A DNA stretch of 64,000 bases from Candidatus Rokuibacteriota bacterium (GCA_003220495.1 QHSP01000021.1:1-64000), one strand, 5' to 3'; shown: positions 25,254-35,001, counted from the first letter of the stretch. Made by a program: numbers and translations. The notes: a model not told the origin generated them from the letters alone.

Positions 25254-25810
25254 GCGGATCTCTCCTTCTGGAGCCAGAGCTCGTACAGGGCGATCAGGGT
25301 GATCAGCGTGTAGCCGAGCGCGAAGAGACTGCCCCCGGCGATGACGAGACACGACAGGGGCGACCACACGAAGCGTGTGAGCCACATCCCACCGATGTCG
25401 ATGAGGGTGCCGACGAACGGGAGGGCCAGGATCACGGACTTGAGTCGCTCGCCGAGCGACGAGAACAGGAAGATGAGCCCGAGCAGCCCGGCGATCAAGG
25501 TCTGTCCGAACAGATGCGTGTGGCTGGTCTGGATCAGGAGCGGTGTCCTGATCCAGACCTTGGCCGCGCTGCTGATGTCGCCGATGCTGATCTCCTTCTC
25601 GGCCGACTGGTGCTGGCCGTGGCCGCTCGGACCGAGGGAGGTCATGGGCATCTCGCGCGCGAAGCTCGCCTGCACGTCGGCCGGCGTCAGGCCCACCGCC
25701 GTGGCCGCCTGAGCCATGGCCGCGATGGCGCCGCACCCGATGCCCAGCAAATAGAGCGTGCAGAAAATCTTCGCGCTGACCGGAAGCCGTGAGAGTCGGA
25801 TGCCCAGCAT
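25250..25810 (-). CDS. Multi-pass membrane protein of the porin cluster
   Basis: A 186-residue protein with a first membrane segment (about 13-35) and a periplasmic-looking loop with His residues (SGHGQHQ). Three further membrane segments follow (about 100-120, 125-145, 155-175), with TSHTHLFGQTL at the start of the second. The His-rich loop and HTH pair could bind haem or a metal, but no family is recognised. Its start is 13 bases downstream of the porin stop, and its stop overlaps the next gene, so it belongs to the same operon. Confidence 0.65.
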   Translation of the reverse strand: MLGIRLSRLPVSAKIFCTLYLLGIGCGAIAAMAQAATAVGLTPADVQASFAREMPMTSLGPSGHGQHQSAEKEISIGDISSAAKVWIRTPLLIQTSHTHLFGQTLIAGLLGLIFLFSSLGERLKSVILALPFVGTLIDIGGMWLTRFVWSPLSCLVIAGGSLFALGYTLITLIALYELWLQKERSA

Positions 25811-25823
25811 ATGGATCTGCTCC

Positions 25824-27368
25824 TCAGAAATTCACGTTGACCTGGAGCTGCACCTGGTGGCTCATGTCGCTGCCCTCGAGGATCGCCGAATTCGGCCTGC
25901 TGTCCGAGAAGGCGTTGCGGGTCGAGTAGTTCAACCGGTACTCGAGCTTCACGTTGACCCAGTCGATCGGCATCAGGCTGCGCGTGAAGAAGACGCCGGT
26001 GGGCTTGAGGCCCGGGATCAGCCGAGAGAGGTGGAACACCGGCGCGATCGTGAACGAGTGGAGCTCTTGCCGCACACCGGTGCGGCTCGCGTCGTAATCG
26101 TTGAAGTATCCGTAGCGCGTCGTGAGGCCCAGCCACTTCTCCATCTCGTAGTAGCCCAGGACGTAGAAGCCGAGCCAGTTGCGGTCCTCGCCGATACGCG
26201 GCGGCATGCCCACGGGCCGGCCGACGGTGCGCGTGCTCACGTTGTCTTCACCGCCGTAGACGAACTCGCCCGCGAACAGCAGCTGGCGGGTGGGCTGCCA
26301 CACCACATCGATGTCGATGACCCAGCGCGGATCGCTGTTGTTGTCGGCCTGCTCGGGTCCCCAGAAGGCGCCGACGCCGAAGTTGAGGATCCCGTCTCGC
26401 GAGATGGGGGTGAAGCCGATGCGGCCGCCGAAGCTCTTGTCCTTGTTGTTGTCGTCGAATGGATCGTGCGTGGTCTCGCTCTCCCAGCGGTTCACGACCC
26501 AGGCCTGCGCGTCGAGCCACGGCGCGAACTGGTAGGCGAAGGTGAAGCCGGTACCCCGCTGGGGCCGCCCGTACTGGAAGACCTCCGAGGTGGTCGCCGT
26601 GAGATTCAGGATCTCGTCGTGGCGCTCGAAGCCGAACGGCAGGTCGAAGCGGGCCAGCGAGATCGCCAGGCCGTTGCCGATCGGCGCGACGACCGTCAGG
26701 TTGAACTTGTCGAGCGTCACCTCCACCGTCGGCGCCTCGGCGCCGAAGCGCTCGCAGGCGGTGCCGGGCGGGCAGCCCATGCGATTGGCGGTGCCCGGAT
26801 CGATCAGATGGCTGTGCGTGTCGTTGTGGCTCTCGATCTCCACGGCGGCGCCGGCGTGGAGCCAGTCGGCGAACGACTTGCTGACCCCGAAGCCGAATTT
26901 GTCGAAGCGGAAGTTGAGGCTGCCCGGCTGCGACTGGGACTGCGCGCCGCCGGCGAATTCCGGCACGATCTGGGTCTGCGTGCTGAAGCTGGCGGATCCG
27001 ACGAAGAACCCGGTGAAACGGAAGCCACCGATCTCCGGCTTGGGCAGCCCGATCGTTTGCAGGATGTTGTCGCGGAGCTCGATCTCCTTCTCGGCCGGCG
27101 CCGTCACCTGCGCGCTGATCGAGCTCGCGGGCGCCGTGGGCGGCGCGGCCACCGCTGGAGTGACCACGGCTGGAGGAACGACTGCCGCCGGGGCCACTCG
27201 CGGCTGTCCGGCTTGTTCGAGCCGGTTCAGCCGCTCGTTGAGACGACGGATTTCTTCCCTGAGCGCTTGCGCTTCCTCGGCGCTGAGCCCCTGGGCGCGC
27301 GCCGCGCTCGGACAGAGCGCGGCAGCCAGGGCGCACGCGAGGACAGCGATAGTAATGAGGGCTCGCAT
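25824..27368 (-). CDS. Outer-membrane beta-barrel porin with N-terminal coiled coil
   Basis: The 514-residue product has a signal peptide (cut after ARA, near residue 26) and a short coiled coil (AEEAQALREEIRRLNERLNR, about 29-48). A Pro/Val-rich linker follows, then a long run of amphipathic strands ending in VQLQVNVNF, the terminal Phe recognised by the barrel assembly machinery. It resembles phosphate-selective or BBP2-type porins. The ATG at 27368 has GGAGG five bases upstream. It leads an operon with the membrane protein and FMN-binding-like protein, which suggests uptake of a ligand for respiratory or metal use. Confidence 0.85.
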   Translation of the reverse strand: MRALITIAVLACALAAALCPSAARAQGLSAEEAQALREEIRRLNERLNRLEQAGQPRVAPAAVVPPAVVTPAVAAPPTAPASSISAQVTAPAEKEIELRDNILQTIGLPKPEIGGFRFTGFFVGSASFSTQTQIVPEFAGGAQSQSQPGSLNFRFDKFGFGVSKSFADWLHAGAAVEIESHNDTHSHLIDPGTANRMGCPPGTACERFGAEAPTVEVTLDKFNLTVVAPIGNGLAISLARFDLPFGFERHDEILNLTATTSEVFQYGRPQRGTGFTFAYQFAPWLDAQAWVVNRWESETTHDPFDDNNKDKSFGGRIGFTPISRDGILNFGVGAFWGPEQADNNSDPRWVIDIDVVWQPTRQLLFAGEFVYGGEDNVSTRTVGRPVGMPPRIGEDRNWLGFYVLGYYEMEKWLGLTTRYGYFNDYDASRTGVRQELHSFTIAPVFHLSRLIPGLKPTGVFFTRSLMPIDWVNVKLEYRLNYSTRNAFSDSRPNSAILEGSDMSHQVQLQVNVNF

Positions 27369-27482
27369 GCCCACCTCCTGTGCATGGTGAGAGACCGGCC
27401 CCGGGATCTCGCTCCACGTGGGCGCGCGTTCGTGGGACGGACGGCGCCCGTGGAGGGCGAGACCGGGTTGTCTAGCTCGCGG

Positions 27483-27791
27483 TCAGGAGGTCGGAGTGGG
27501 TGGGGCGCGGCCGCGGGATACGGCTGGAGCGACGCTCGGGGGCGCGAGGAACGCCGCGGTGAGCCACGGAGTCGAGACGTCCGCAACGGCGGCGAACGCG
27601 ACGGGGTGGGTCTCGAGCGTACCCGCGCGCTCGCCGTTGGCGGCGAACGGGCACTCGTCCTTGACGTGCTCAGGCTCGAAGAAATGGTGGACGAGGTGGG
27701 GCGCCTGCGTCGCGAGGAACGCCACGAAGGCGCCGGCGAAGAGCAGGCTCGCGCGGCGACGCCACGCGCCAGGGTGCGCCACGGCCACCAT
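27483..27791 (-). CDS. Small membrane protein with His/Cys-rich loop
   Basis: About 102 residues from the ATG at 27791, which has GGCAGGA just upstream. A Trp/Arg-rich start is followed by one hydrophobic segment (LLFAGAFVAFLATQ). Next comes HLVHHFFEPEHVKDECPF, clustering five His and one Cys, and then an Ala/Pro tail. Small proteins of this kind (DUF2946-like) often accompany copper or TonB-type outer-membrane genes, but I cannot assign it firmly. It lies upstream of the porin gene, about 115 bases away, and is divergent from the monooxygenase gene. Confidence 0.5.
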   Translation of the reverse strand: MVAVAHPGAWRRRASLLFAGAFVAFLATQAPHLVHHFFEPEHVKDECPFAANGERAGTLETHPVAFAAVADVSTPWLTAAFLAPPSVAPAVSRGRAPPTPTS

Positions 27792-27883
27792 ATCCTGCCT
27801 GTACCCCGGATCGCGCGAAGACTGCAAGCGCAAAACAGGGGAGCGGCTCCGGAAGCGCGCCGACAGGCCTTAGAATCGAGGCG

Positions 27884-30139
27884 ATGAGGATCGTCTCGAT
27901 CGGGGGCGGCCCGGCCGGGCTCTACTTCAGCCTGCTCATGAAGAAGTCGGATCCCGCCCACGACATCACCGTCGTCGAGCGCAACCGGCCCGACGACACC
28001 TTCGGATTCGGCGTCGTGTTCTCGGACGCGACGCTCGAGCACGTGGCCGAGGCCGATCGCCAGAGCCACGCCGAGATCACCAGCCACTTCGCCCACTGGG
28101 ACGATATCGACATCCACTACCGCGGCCAGGTCCTGACCTCGGCCGGCCACGGCTTCGCCGGCATGTCGCGCCAGCTCCTGCTCGACATCCTGCAGCGGCG
28201 CTGCGCTGAGCTCGGGGTGAGGCTCGAGTTCCAGCGCGAGGTCGGCGACCTGACCGAGTACGCCGACGCCGACCTCGTGCTGGGCGCCGACGGCGTGAAC
28301 AGCATCGTACGGACCCGCTACGCCGATTACTTCCGGCCGCAGATCGACTGGCGACCCAACAAGTTCGTCTGGCTCGGCACGACGTTTCCGTACCCGGCGT
28401 TCACGTTTCTGTTCAAGGAGAGCGCGCACGGCCTCTGGCGCGTCCACGCCTATCGCTACGACGCCTCGATGTCCACGTTCATCCTGGAAACGACCGAGGA
28501 GACCTGGCGGCGCGCGGGTCTCGATCAGGCCGATGAGGACCAGACCCTGGCCTTCTGCGAGCGGCTCTTCGCCGAGGAGCTCCAGGGCCACCGGCTCCTG
28601 AAGAACCGGTCGCTCTGGCGCAGCTTCCCGACGGTCCGCAACGGATGCTGGCGCTACCGGAACGTCGTGCTGGTGGGCGACGCGGCGCACACGGCCCACT
28701 TCTCGATCGGCTCGGGGACGAAGCTCGCGATCGAGGACGCGATCGCGCTGGCGCGCGCGCTCCAGCACCACGGTCAGGTCGAGAAGGCGCTGGCGGCCTA
28801 CGAAGAGGATCGGCGGCCGGAGGTCGAGCGCCTCCAGCGCGCCGCGCAGGTGAGCCTGGAGTGGTTCGAGGAGGCCGAGCACTATCACGGTCGCCTCGAA
28901 CCCCTCCAGTTCGCGATGAGCCTCCTGACGCGAAGCCTCCGCGTGACCCACGAAAATCTGAGAACCCGCGATCCGAGCTTCGTGAGCGCGGTCGACCGAT
29001 GGTTTGCCTCGCAGGCCGAGCAGCAAAGCAAGGTCGTGGTCCCCGCGCCGCCTCCGCCGCCTCCGATGTTCACCCCGTTCCGCCTGCGCGAAATGCTGCT
29101 CTCGAACCGCGTCGTGGTCTCGCCGATGTGCCAGTACTCGGCCGAGGACGGGACGCCCGGCGACTGGCATCTGGTGAACCTGGGCTCGCGCGCGGTCGGA
29201 GGCGCGGCGCTCGTCATGGCGGAGATGACCGACGTGAGCCGCGACGGGCGGATCACGCCCGGCTGCACCGGCATGTACAAGGCCGAGCACGTCGGGGCCT
29301 GGAAGCGCATCGTCGATTTCGTCCACGCCGCGAGCCCCGCGCGGATCGCGCTCCAGCTCGGCCACGCCGGTCGCAAGGGCTCGACCCGACTCATGTGGGA
29401 AGGAATGGACGAGCCGCTCTCCGAGGGCAACTGGCCTCTGCTCTCCGCGTCGGCGCTCCCGTATCATCCCTACAGCCAGGTGCCGAAGGCGATGGACCGT
29501 GAGGACCTGCAGCGCGTGCGTGACGAGTTCGTCGGCGCCGCCCGCATGGCGCAGCAAGCGGGTTTCGACATGCTCGAGCTCCACATGGCGCACGGCTATC
29601 TCCTGGCGAGCTTCATCTCGCCCTTGACGAACGTCAGGACCGACGACTACGGAGGCTCGGCGGCCAACCGCGCGCGGTATCCGCTCGAGATCTTCGACGC
29701 GGTCCGGAAAGTCTGGCCTTCCGGCCGGCCGATGTCCGTGAAGATCTCGGCGACCGACTGGGCCGAGGGCGGTCTCGATTTCGACGAGGCCGTGGGCTTC
29801 GTGCGCAAGCTCCGCGAGCACGGGTGCGACATCGTCACGGTCTCGACCGGTCAGACGGTGCCCGATCAGGCGCCCCAGTACGGTCGCCTTTACCAGACGC
29901 CGTTCAGCGCCCGCATCCGTTGCGAGGCCGGGATTCCGACGATGACAGTGGGCGGCATCGCCTCCTACGACGACGTGAACAGCATCCTGGCGGCGGGCCG
30001 CGCCGATCTCTGCGTGCTCGCCCGCGGCCATCTCTACGATCCCTACTGGACGCGGCACGCCGCGTACGAGCAGGGATGGGACCTGCCGTGGCCGGACCAG
30101 TACGTCTCGGTCAAGGGCTTCACCCCACGGCTCGACTGA
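27884..30139 (+). CDS. Bifunctional 2-aminobenzoyl-CoA/salicylyl-CoA monooxygenase-reductase
   Basis: A 751-residue two-domain flavoenzyme. Residues 1-385 are a group A FAD monooxygenase: GGGPAGL at 7-13, GADGVNS, then GDAAHTAHFSIGSG. After a Pro-rich linker (about 386-396) comes an Old Yellow Enzyme TIM barrel that binds FMN (SPMCQYSAEDG, HLVNLGSRAVGG, LELHMAHGYLLASF). This fusion is known from anthraniloyl-CoA monooxygenase/reductase of aerobic CoA-dependent anthranilate degradation and from salicylyl-CoA 5-hydroxylases. It would hydroxylate and then reduce an aromatic CoA ester. The enolase-type gene follows on the same strand. The CoA ligase for the substrate is not adjacent. Confidence 0.88.
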   Translation: MRIVSIGGGPAGLYFSLLMKKSDPAHDITVVERNRPDDTFGFGVVFSDATLEHVAEADRQSHAEITSHFAHWDDIDIHYRGQVLTSAGHGFAGMSRQLLLDILQRRCAELGVRLEFQREVGDLTEYADADLVLGADGVNSIVRTRYADYFRPQIDWRPNKFVWLGTTFPYPAFTFLFKESAHGLWRVHAYRYDASMSTFILETTEETWRRAGLDQADEDQTLAFCERLFAEELQGHRLLKNRSLWRSFPTVRNGCWRYRNVVLVGDAAHTAHFSIGSGTKLAIEDAIALARALQHHGQVEKALAAYEEDRRPEVERLQRAAQVSLEWFEEAEHYHGRLEPLQFAMSLLTRSLRVTHENLRTRDPSFVSAVDRWFASQAEQQSKVVVPAPPPPPPMFTPFRLREMLLSNRVVVSPMCQYSAEDGTPGDWHLVNLGSRAVGGAALVMAEMTDVSRDGRITPGCTGMYKAEHVGAWKRIVDFVHAASPARIALQLGHAGRKGSTRLMWEGMDEPLSEGNWPLLSASALPYHPYSQVPKAMDREDLQRVRDEFVGAARMAQQAGFDMLELHMAHGYLLASFISPLTNVRTDDYGGSAANRARYPLEIFDAVRKVWPSGRPMSVKISATDWAEGGLDFDEAVGFVRKLREHGCDIVTVSTGQTVPDQAPQYGRLYQTPFSARIRCEAGIPTMTVGGIASYDDVNSILAAGRADLCVLARGHLYDPYWTRHAAYEQGWDLPWPDQYVSVKGFTPRLD

Positions 30140-30197
30140 TGTCGACTATGAGGCAGTTCGCGGCCGCCGGCCGAGGCGCGACTATGAAAGGACCGAC

Positions 30198-31370
30198 ATG
30201 AAGATCACCGGGATCGAGACGTTCGTGGTGTCAAACGGCTTCACGCCGCCGCGGCCGTGGTGTTTCTGCGCGGTCCGCACCGACGCGGGGCTCACGGGTT
30301 ACAGCGAGTTCGGCTCGGACGGCATCACGCGCGGCCTGGTCGGCCTCGTGCAAGACCTCGGTCATCGTCTGATCGGGAAGGACCCGACGGCGGTCGAGAA
30401 GCATTACATCGATCTCTACCGCGCCGTCCGCCAGGCGCCGTACGGCGCGACCCAGCAGGCGATCGCGGGGATCGAGCTCGCGCTGTGGGACCTCGCCGGC
30501 AAGGCGCTGAACGTGCCGGTCTACAAGCTCATGGGCGGACCGCACCGCGAGCGCCAGTGGGTGTACTGGTCGCACCTCGCGACCTACCGCGCGAACAACT
30601 GGAAGCTGCTCGGCGTGAAGCCGCTCAAAACCGTCCAGGATCTGGCCGACGCGGCGCGCGAGGCGCCCGCGCGCGGCTACACCGCGTTCAAGACCAACAT
30701 CATCTGGCCCGGCGAGCCCGCGCGTGCCATCTCGCAGGGCCGGCTCGGGCCGCACGACCAGGTGGCGACGCGCGACATCGTGAAGCAGGCGGTGGCCCAG
30801 ATCGCGGCGATGCGTGACGCTGTCGGCCCCGACGTCGGCATCTGCCTCGACATCAACGTGAACTTCAAACCGAGCGAGGCCATTCGCGTGGGCCGCGCGC
30901 TCGAGCCCTACGATCTCTTCTGGCTCGAGATCGACAACCAGGACCCGCACGCGCTGGCTCAGCTGAAGTCGTCCGTCCGCGCGCCGATCTGCTCGGGCGA
31001 GCAGCTGCAGACGATTCGACAGTACCGGCCCTACTTCGAGCTCCACGCGATGGACGTCGTGAAGGTCGACGTGCAGTGGCAGGGCTTCTCGGCGGCGAAG
31101 AAGGTGGCCGACCTCGCCGAGACGTTCGAGCTGAACATCGCGCCCCACAACTACAACGGCCATCTCAGCACCTTCCAGAGCCTCAACCTCTGCGCCTCGG
31201 TGTCCAACGTGCGGATCATGGAGAGCGACCCGGAGCAGACGCCCTATCGCGACGAGCTCTTCACGGCGCTGCCGGAGATCGCGAGCGGCCACATGAAGAT
31301 CCCGACGGCGCCGGGCTGGGGCACGGAGCTCAACGAGAAGGCGGCGAAGAAGTACGAGTGGACGGGCTAG
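30198..31370 (+). CDS. Enolase-superfamily enzyme (mandelate racemase/muconate lactonizing type)
   Basis: The 390-residue product has the MR/MLE layout: an N-terminal alpha+beta cap and a barrel with three metal ligands, Asp in CLDINVN (about 218), Glu in WLEIDN (about 243) and Glu in SGEQL (about 269). A likely base His follows in APHNYNGHLST. It would abstract an alpha-proton from a carboxylate, as in sugar-acid dehydratases or lactonizing enzymes. AAAGGA precedes the ATG. It follows the monooxygenase by 58 bases and may belong to the same aromatic or sugar-acid pathway. Confidence 0.88.
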   Translation: MKITGIETFVVSNGFTPPRPWCFCAVRTDAGLTGYSEFGSDGITRGLVGLVQDLGHRLIGKDPTAVEKHYIDLYRAVRQAPYGATQQAIAGIELALWDLAGKALNVPVYKLMGGPHRERQWVYWSHLATYRANNWKLLGVKPLKTVQDLADAAREAPARGYTAFKTNIIWPGEPARAISQGRLGPHDQVATRDIVKQAVAQIAAMRDAVGPDVGICLDINVNFKPSEAIRVGRALEPYDLFWLEIDNQDPHALAQLKSSVRAPICSGEQLQTIRQYRPYFELHAMDVVKVDVQWQGFSAAKKVADLAETFELNIAPHNYNGHLSTFQSLNLCASVSNVRIMESDPEQTPYRDELFTALPEIASGHMKIPTAPGWGTELNEKAAKKYEWTG

Positions 31371-31382
31371 GTCACCGACTGC

Positions 31383-32801
31383 TCACGGGAAGATGCCGAG
31401 CTCGAGATAGGTCGCCGCAACCTTCTTCAGCGCGTTGAGGAACGCCGCGGTCCGGAGATCGCCGGCCCGCGTGAACTTCCACAGCTCGTGGATCTGGTGA
31501 TAGGCGCTGATCATCGTCTCCTCGAGCCCGGAGTTGACCAGGTCGATCTCGTCGGCGCCGCGCACGATCTTCAGCCGTTCCTCCGACGGGAAGACCCGCC
31601 CGGTCGCCTTTTCGATGGCCGAGAGCATGCGATCGAAGGCCGCCTCCTCGAAGCGCTTCCCGACCCGGCCGAAGCGGACGTGCGAGAGGTTCTTGATCCA
31701 CTCGAAGTACGACACCGTGACGCCGCCGGCGTTCAGATAGATGTCGGGCACGATCAGGACGCCGCGCTCGAGCAGGATCTTCTCGGCCTCGGCGGTCGTC
31801 GGGCCGTTCGCCGCTTCGGCGACGATCTTCGCCCGGATCTTTGGCGCGTTGTCACGGGTGAGCTGGCCTTCGAGCGCCGCCGGGATCAAGATGTCGCAGT
31901 CGGCCTCGAGCGTCAGATTGGTCGGCGTGATGTTCCGCGCGCCCGGGAAGTTCACGATCGAGCGTGTTTCCTTCTGGAACTGGAGCACCGAGTCGACGTC
32001 GAGCCCTTCCTCGCGGTAGATGCCGCCTTCGCGCTCTGAGAGACCGACGATGAGGCAGCCCGCCTCCTGACAGAACTTCGCGGTGTGATAGCCGACGTTA
32101 CCGAGCCCCTGCACGATGACGCGCTTGCCCTCGAGGCCGCGCGAGAGTCCAAGCGCCTTCATGTCGTCGGCCTGATCGCACACTTCGCGAAGCCCGAAGA
32201 AGACGCCGCGACCCGTCGCCTCGACCCGGCCGCGGACGCCGCCCTGAGTGACAGGCTTTCCGGTCACGCAGGCCATGGCGTCGATCGCGCCGGGATAGAA
32301 CGCCGAGTAGGTGTCGTAGATCCACGCCATCTCACGCGGTCCGGTTCCGTAGTCGGGTGCCGGAACGTCGATGCCGGCGCCGATGAAGTTCTTCTTGATG
32401 AGCTCGGCCGTGTAGCGCCGCGTGATCTGCTCGAGCTCCTGCACCGTGTACTTCTTGGTATCGATCCGGACGCCGCCCTTGGCGCCGCCGAACGGTACGT
32501 CGACGATCGCGCACTTGTAGGTCATCAGCGCCGCCAGCGCCTTGATCTCGTCCTCGTCGACCGTCGGGGCGTACCGGATGCCGCCCTTGACGGGCACGCG
32601 ATGGTGGCTGTGCTGCGCCCGCCAGGCGGAGATGACCTCGTAGCCGCCGTTTCGCCGGATCGGAAACTGAATGGCGTAGACGGAGTTGCAGACCTTGATC
32701 TGATCGAGGAGGCCCTGCGGATAGTCGGTGAGCGCAGCCGCCTTGTCGAAGTATATGTTGACCGTCTCGAAGAAGCCGGGGCCCGACTGCGCTGGCGCCA
32801 T
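31383..32801 (-). CDS. Glutamate dehydrogenase (Glu/Leu/Phe/Val family)
   Basis: A 472-residue amino-acid dehydrogenase. It has the substrate region [11 protein letters not shown], the catalytic Lys context [11 protein letters not shown] and [12 protein letters not shown] for NAD(P) binding. EAANGPTT and [12 protein letters not shown] are typical of GDH. It interconverts glutamate and 2-oxoglutarate plus ammonia. The ATG at 32801 has GGAGGT six bases upstream; a longer in-frame start is unlikely. It converges with the enolase-type gene and is divergent from the NTF2-like gene, so the 160-base gap holds both promoters. Confidence 0.94.
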   Translation of the reverse strand: MAPAQSGPGFFETVNIYFDKAAALTDYPQGLLDQIKVCNSVYAIQFPIRRNGGYEVISAWRAQHSHHRVPVKGGIRYAPTVDEDEIKALAALMTYKCAIVDVPFGGAKGGVRIDTKKYTVQELEQITRRYTAELIKKNFIGAGIDVPAPDYGTGPREMAWIYDTYSAFYPGAIDAMACVTGKPVTQGGVRGRVEATGRGVFFGLREVCDQADDMKALGLSRGLEGKRVIVQGLGNVGYHTAKFCQEAGCLIVGLSEREGGIYREEGLDVDSVLQFQKETRSIVNFPGARNITPTNLTLEADCDILIPAALEGQLTRDNAPKIRAKIVAEAANGPTTAEAEKILLERGVLIVPDIYLNAGGVTVSYFEWIKNLSHVRFGRVGKRFEEAAFDRMLSAIEKATGRVFPSEERLKIVRGADEIDLVNSGLEETMISAYHQIHELWKFTRAGDLRTAAFLNALKKVAATYLELGIFP

Positions 32802-32963
32802 GTCAGCACCTCCCGTAGAGGATCTTCGCACGCCGATGCCGTGGGCGCGTAGGACGACGTGAGGGGTGGCGGTCACCGTGACGAGGCGGTATCGTCACCG
32901 AGGGCGGATAGACACGGTCGATCGTCGTGCGACAGGGCCGATCGACGGAATGAGGAGACGAGC
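32802..32963. promoter_or_regulatory. Divergent promoter region, GDH and NTF2-like genes
   Basis: The 162 bases between the two divergent starts hold both ribosome sites and no gene. An 11-base inverted repeat, GTCAC-C-GTGAC, sits at 32872-32882 and could bind a regulator. No convincing -35/-10 pair was found for either gene. Confidence 0.35.
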
Positions 32964-33350
32964 ATGGAGCGCGAGAAGCTCGCGGACCTGGTGATCCGGT
33001 TCACCCAGGCATTCAATCGAGACGACCTGGACGGCGTGATGTCGTTCATGGCCGAGGATGCGGTGTACGACGAGTTCACGGGCACGATCAATCGCGGCAG
33101 CGCGGCGATCCGGGCGGCGTTCGTCCCCCAATTCCGTGGCGACTACGGCAAGATGCGCTTCAACACCGAAGACCTCTTCGTGGACGCCGCGACGGGCAAG
33201 GCCCTGATCCGCTGGCAGTGCACTCTCGAGACCAAGCGCGGCCCGGCGGCGTGGCGAGGACTCGACATCATCCACGTCGTGAACGGCCGCATCACGGAGA
33301 AGCTGACCTACGCCAAGGCGAAGGTCCCACTCCTGGGAGAAATCGCATGA
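32964..33350 (+). CDS. NTF2-like / SnoaL-like protein
   Basis: A 128-residue protein of the nuclear transport factor 2 fold: a first helix FTQAFNRDDLDGVMSFM, then AEDAVYDEFTGTINRG, a curved sheet and WRGLDIIHVVNGRITEKLTY. This fold includes small polyketide cyclases, isomerases and binding proteins; no catalytic set is certain here. The ATG has GAGGAG five bases before it. Its stop overlaps the start of the DJ-1-like gene by four bases, so both are made from one mRNA. Confidence 0.85.
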   Translation: MEREKLADLVIRFTQAFNRDDLDGVMSFMAEDAVYDEFTGTINRGSAAIRAAFVPQFRGDYGKMRFNTEDLFVDAATGKALIRWQCTLETKRGPAAWRGLDIIHVVNGRITEKLTYAKAKVPLLGEIA

Positions 33351-33982
33351 GCAGCGTGCCGTCCCCTCAGCGTGTCGCCGTCGCGCTCTTCGAGGGCTTC
33401 ACCGTCCTCGACGTGTACGGCCCCGTCCAGGCCTTCGCCTCGTGTCGGACCGTTCAGCCCGACGGCACCCGGCGCCCCATGTTCGAGATCTTTTCGATGG
33501 CGAGCGAGGCCGGAAAGGTGAAGGCGGGCGAGGGGCCCGCGACCTGGGCCGAGTGGAGCTTCGAGAAGGCCCCCGACTACGACATTCTCCTGATTCCCGG
33601 CGGCTTCGGCTCTCGAAAGGCCGTGGCCGACCAGGCCTTCCTCGAGCGCCTCGCCGCCGCGAGCCAGCGCGCCCGCATCACGACGACGGTGTGTACCGGC
33701 TCGGCGCTACTCGCGCGCACCGGCTTGCTCGACGGCCGGCCCGCGACTTCGAACAAGATCGCCTGGGATTGGGTGACCCAGCAAGGTCCGCGCGTCCTCT
33801 GGAAGCGCAAGGCGCGCTGGGTCGACGACGGCAACGTGCTGACCTCGTCCGGCGTCTCGGCGGGAATCGACATGGCGCTGAGCCTGATCGCGCGCCTGCA
33901 CGGCCGCGAGATGGCGCTGACCTCGGCGCGCAACATGGAGTACGTGTGGCGCGAGGGGGCGGAGGACGATCCGTTCGCGTGA
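33347..33982 (+). CDS. DJ-1/PfpI family protein
   Basis: A 211-residue protein of the class I glutamine-amidotransferase-like fold. It has an N-terminal strand with FEGFTVLDVYGPVQAF (D22), LLIPGGFGSRK and the nucleophile elbow VCTGSALLA with C116. It resembles isonitrile hydratase-like and transcription-regulator DJ-1 proteins without a DNA-binding domain, and GVSAGIDMALSL is typical of that branch. The reaction is unknown. It is coupled to the NTF2-like protein upstream. Confidence 0.88.
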   Translation: MSSVPSPQRVAVALFEGFTVLDVYGPVQAFASCRTVQPDGTRRPMFEIFSMASEAGKVKAGEGPATWAEWSFEKAPDYDILLIPGGFGSRKAVADQAFLERLAAASQRARITTTVCTGSALLARTGLLDGRPATSNKIAWDWVTQQGPRVLWKRKARWVDDGNVLTSSGVSAGIDMALSLIARLHGREMALTSARNMEYVWREGAEDDPFA

Positions 33983-34044
33983 GGCGAGGTGACTCTCGAC
34001 CGCAGCGTCCGCGATACGAGACCCTCGGGTTGAATACGTTGGAA

Positions 34045-35001
34045 TCAGGCGCCGGTGATCCAGCGCGCCGACCGCGCGTAGTGTGGCCCGCGGTCCCCAG
34101 ACTCGCGCTGGCGCGCCATCTCGGCCAGCCGGCGCTCCTTCTCCGGCGTCCGCTCCGGGATCTGCTCCTGCGCGTCGCGCAAGTGCGCGTCGTAGTCCCG
34201 CCCGACCGGACAAACGTCCACGCAACGCGTACACCCGGAGTAGACACCTACACCCCGCAAGATCGACTGCCAGCTCATGAACGACTCCTTCGACTTCAGG
34301 AGCGCGAGCTGTTCTTCACGCGAAGACGTCATGAGGCGCTCGACGTGCCCCATCAGGTAAGTAAACCCGTAGGGCGACGCGAGCGGGGCGCAGCGCTCCT
34401 TGTCGAGCCTCCACTGGCCGATCGCGTCGGCGGGGCAGGCGAGAAGGCAGCGGCCGCAGGCTTCACCGAGGCACAAGGCTTCGGCGAGCGGGCGATCGGG
34501 CTCGAGCTCGGCGCTCGTGAGCACCGCGCCGAGCAAGACCCGCGGGCCGTACTCCGGCGTGAGCAGCATCAAGTTCAGGCCGAGCGTGCCGAGGCCGGCC
34601 TCGACGGCGGCGTGAGCGAGCGAGAGCGGGCCGCGCGTGTCACCCTTGGGGTCGTAGTGGCGCGGATCGAAGTGCACCGGCGGCACCGTGATCGACGGGA
34701 AGCCCGCGTCTTCCAGGAAATAGACGAGCTTCAGCTCGATCTCCTCGAGATCGGTCAGCACGAGCTCCGTCGAGTACTGCTTGTGCCGATCGTCGTGCCC
34801 CCGCAGCCGGTTGATCCCGGTGAGGAGCCGGCGCCCGAGGACGATGACCGACTTCGAGTCGTCGGCCGTGATGCGGCTCGGCGTTTGCGGGCGCGCGGGA
34901 TCGGGCGGATGATGATCCAGCACCTCGCCGCGGGCGATGCCGACCAGATCGGCGCCGAGCGCTTTCGCCTTGTCCTTGACGGCGGCGGCGGTGAGGCTCA
35001 C
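34045..35001 (-). CDS. QueG-like [4Fe-4S] reductase family protein (copy 1)
   Basis: A 318-residue protein with two ferredoxin-like cluster motifs, C177/C182-x2-C185-x3-C189-P and C257-x2-C260-x3-C264-P, and the LGTLGLN segment of the epoxyqueuosine reductase (QueG) family. True QueG makes queuosine in tRNA using cobalamin. This protein and its neighbour are shorter than usual QueG and occur in tandem, so another reductive role is likely. The GTG start overlaps the stop of the paralogue by four bases. Confidence 0.8.
   Translation of the reverse strand: MSLTAAAVKDKAKALGADLVGIARGEVLDHHPPDPARPQTPSRITADDSKSVIVLGRRLLTGINRLRGHDDRHKQYSTELVLTDLEEIELKLVYFLEDAGFPSITVPPVHFDPRHYDPKGDTRGPLSLAHAAVEAGLGTLGLNLMLLTPEYGPRVLLGAVLTSAELEPDRPLAEALCLGEACGRCLLACPADAIGQWRLDKERCAPLASPYGFTYLMGHVERLMTSSREEQLALLKSKESFMSWQSILRGVGVYSGCTRCVDVCPVGRDYDAHLRDAQEQIPERTPEKERRLAEMARQRESGDRGPHYARSARWITGA

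Noticed and set aside
27227-30058. 943-codon frame opposite the monooxygenase gene
   Set aside because: It is antisense to a gene with full family motifs and has low-complexity Arg/Asp composition.
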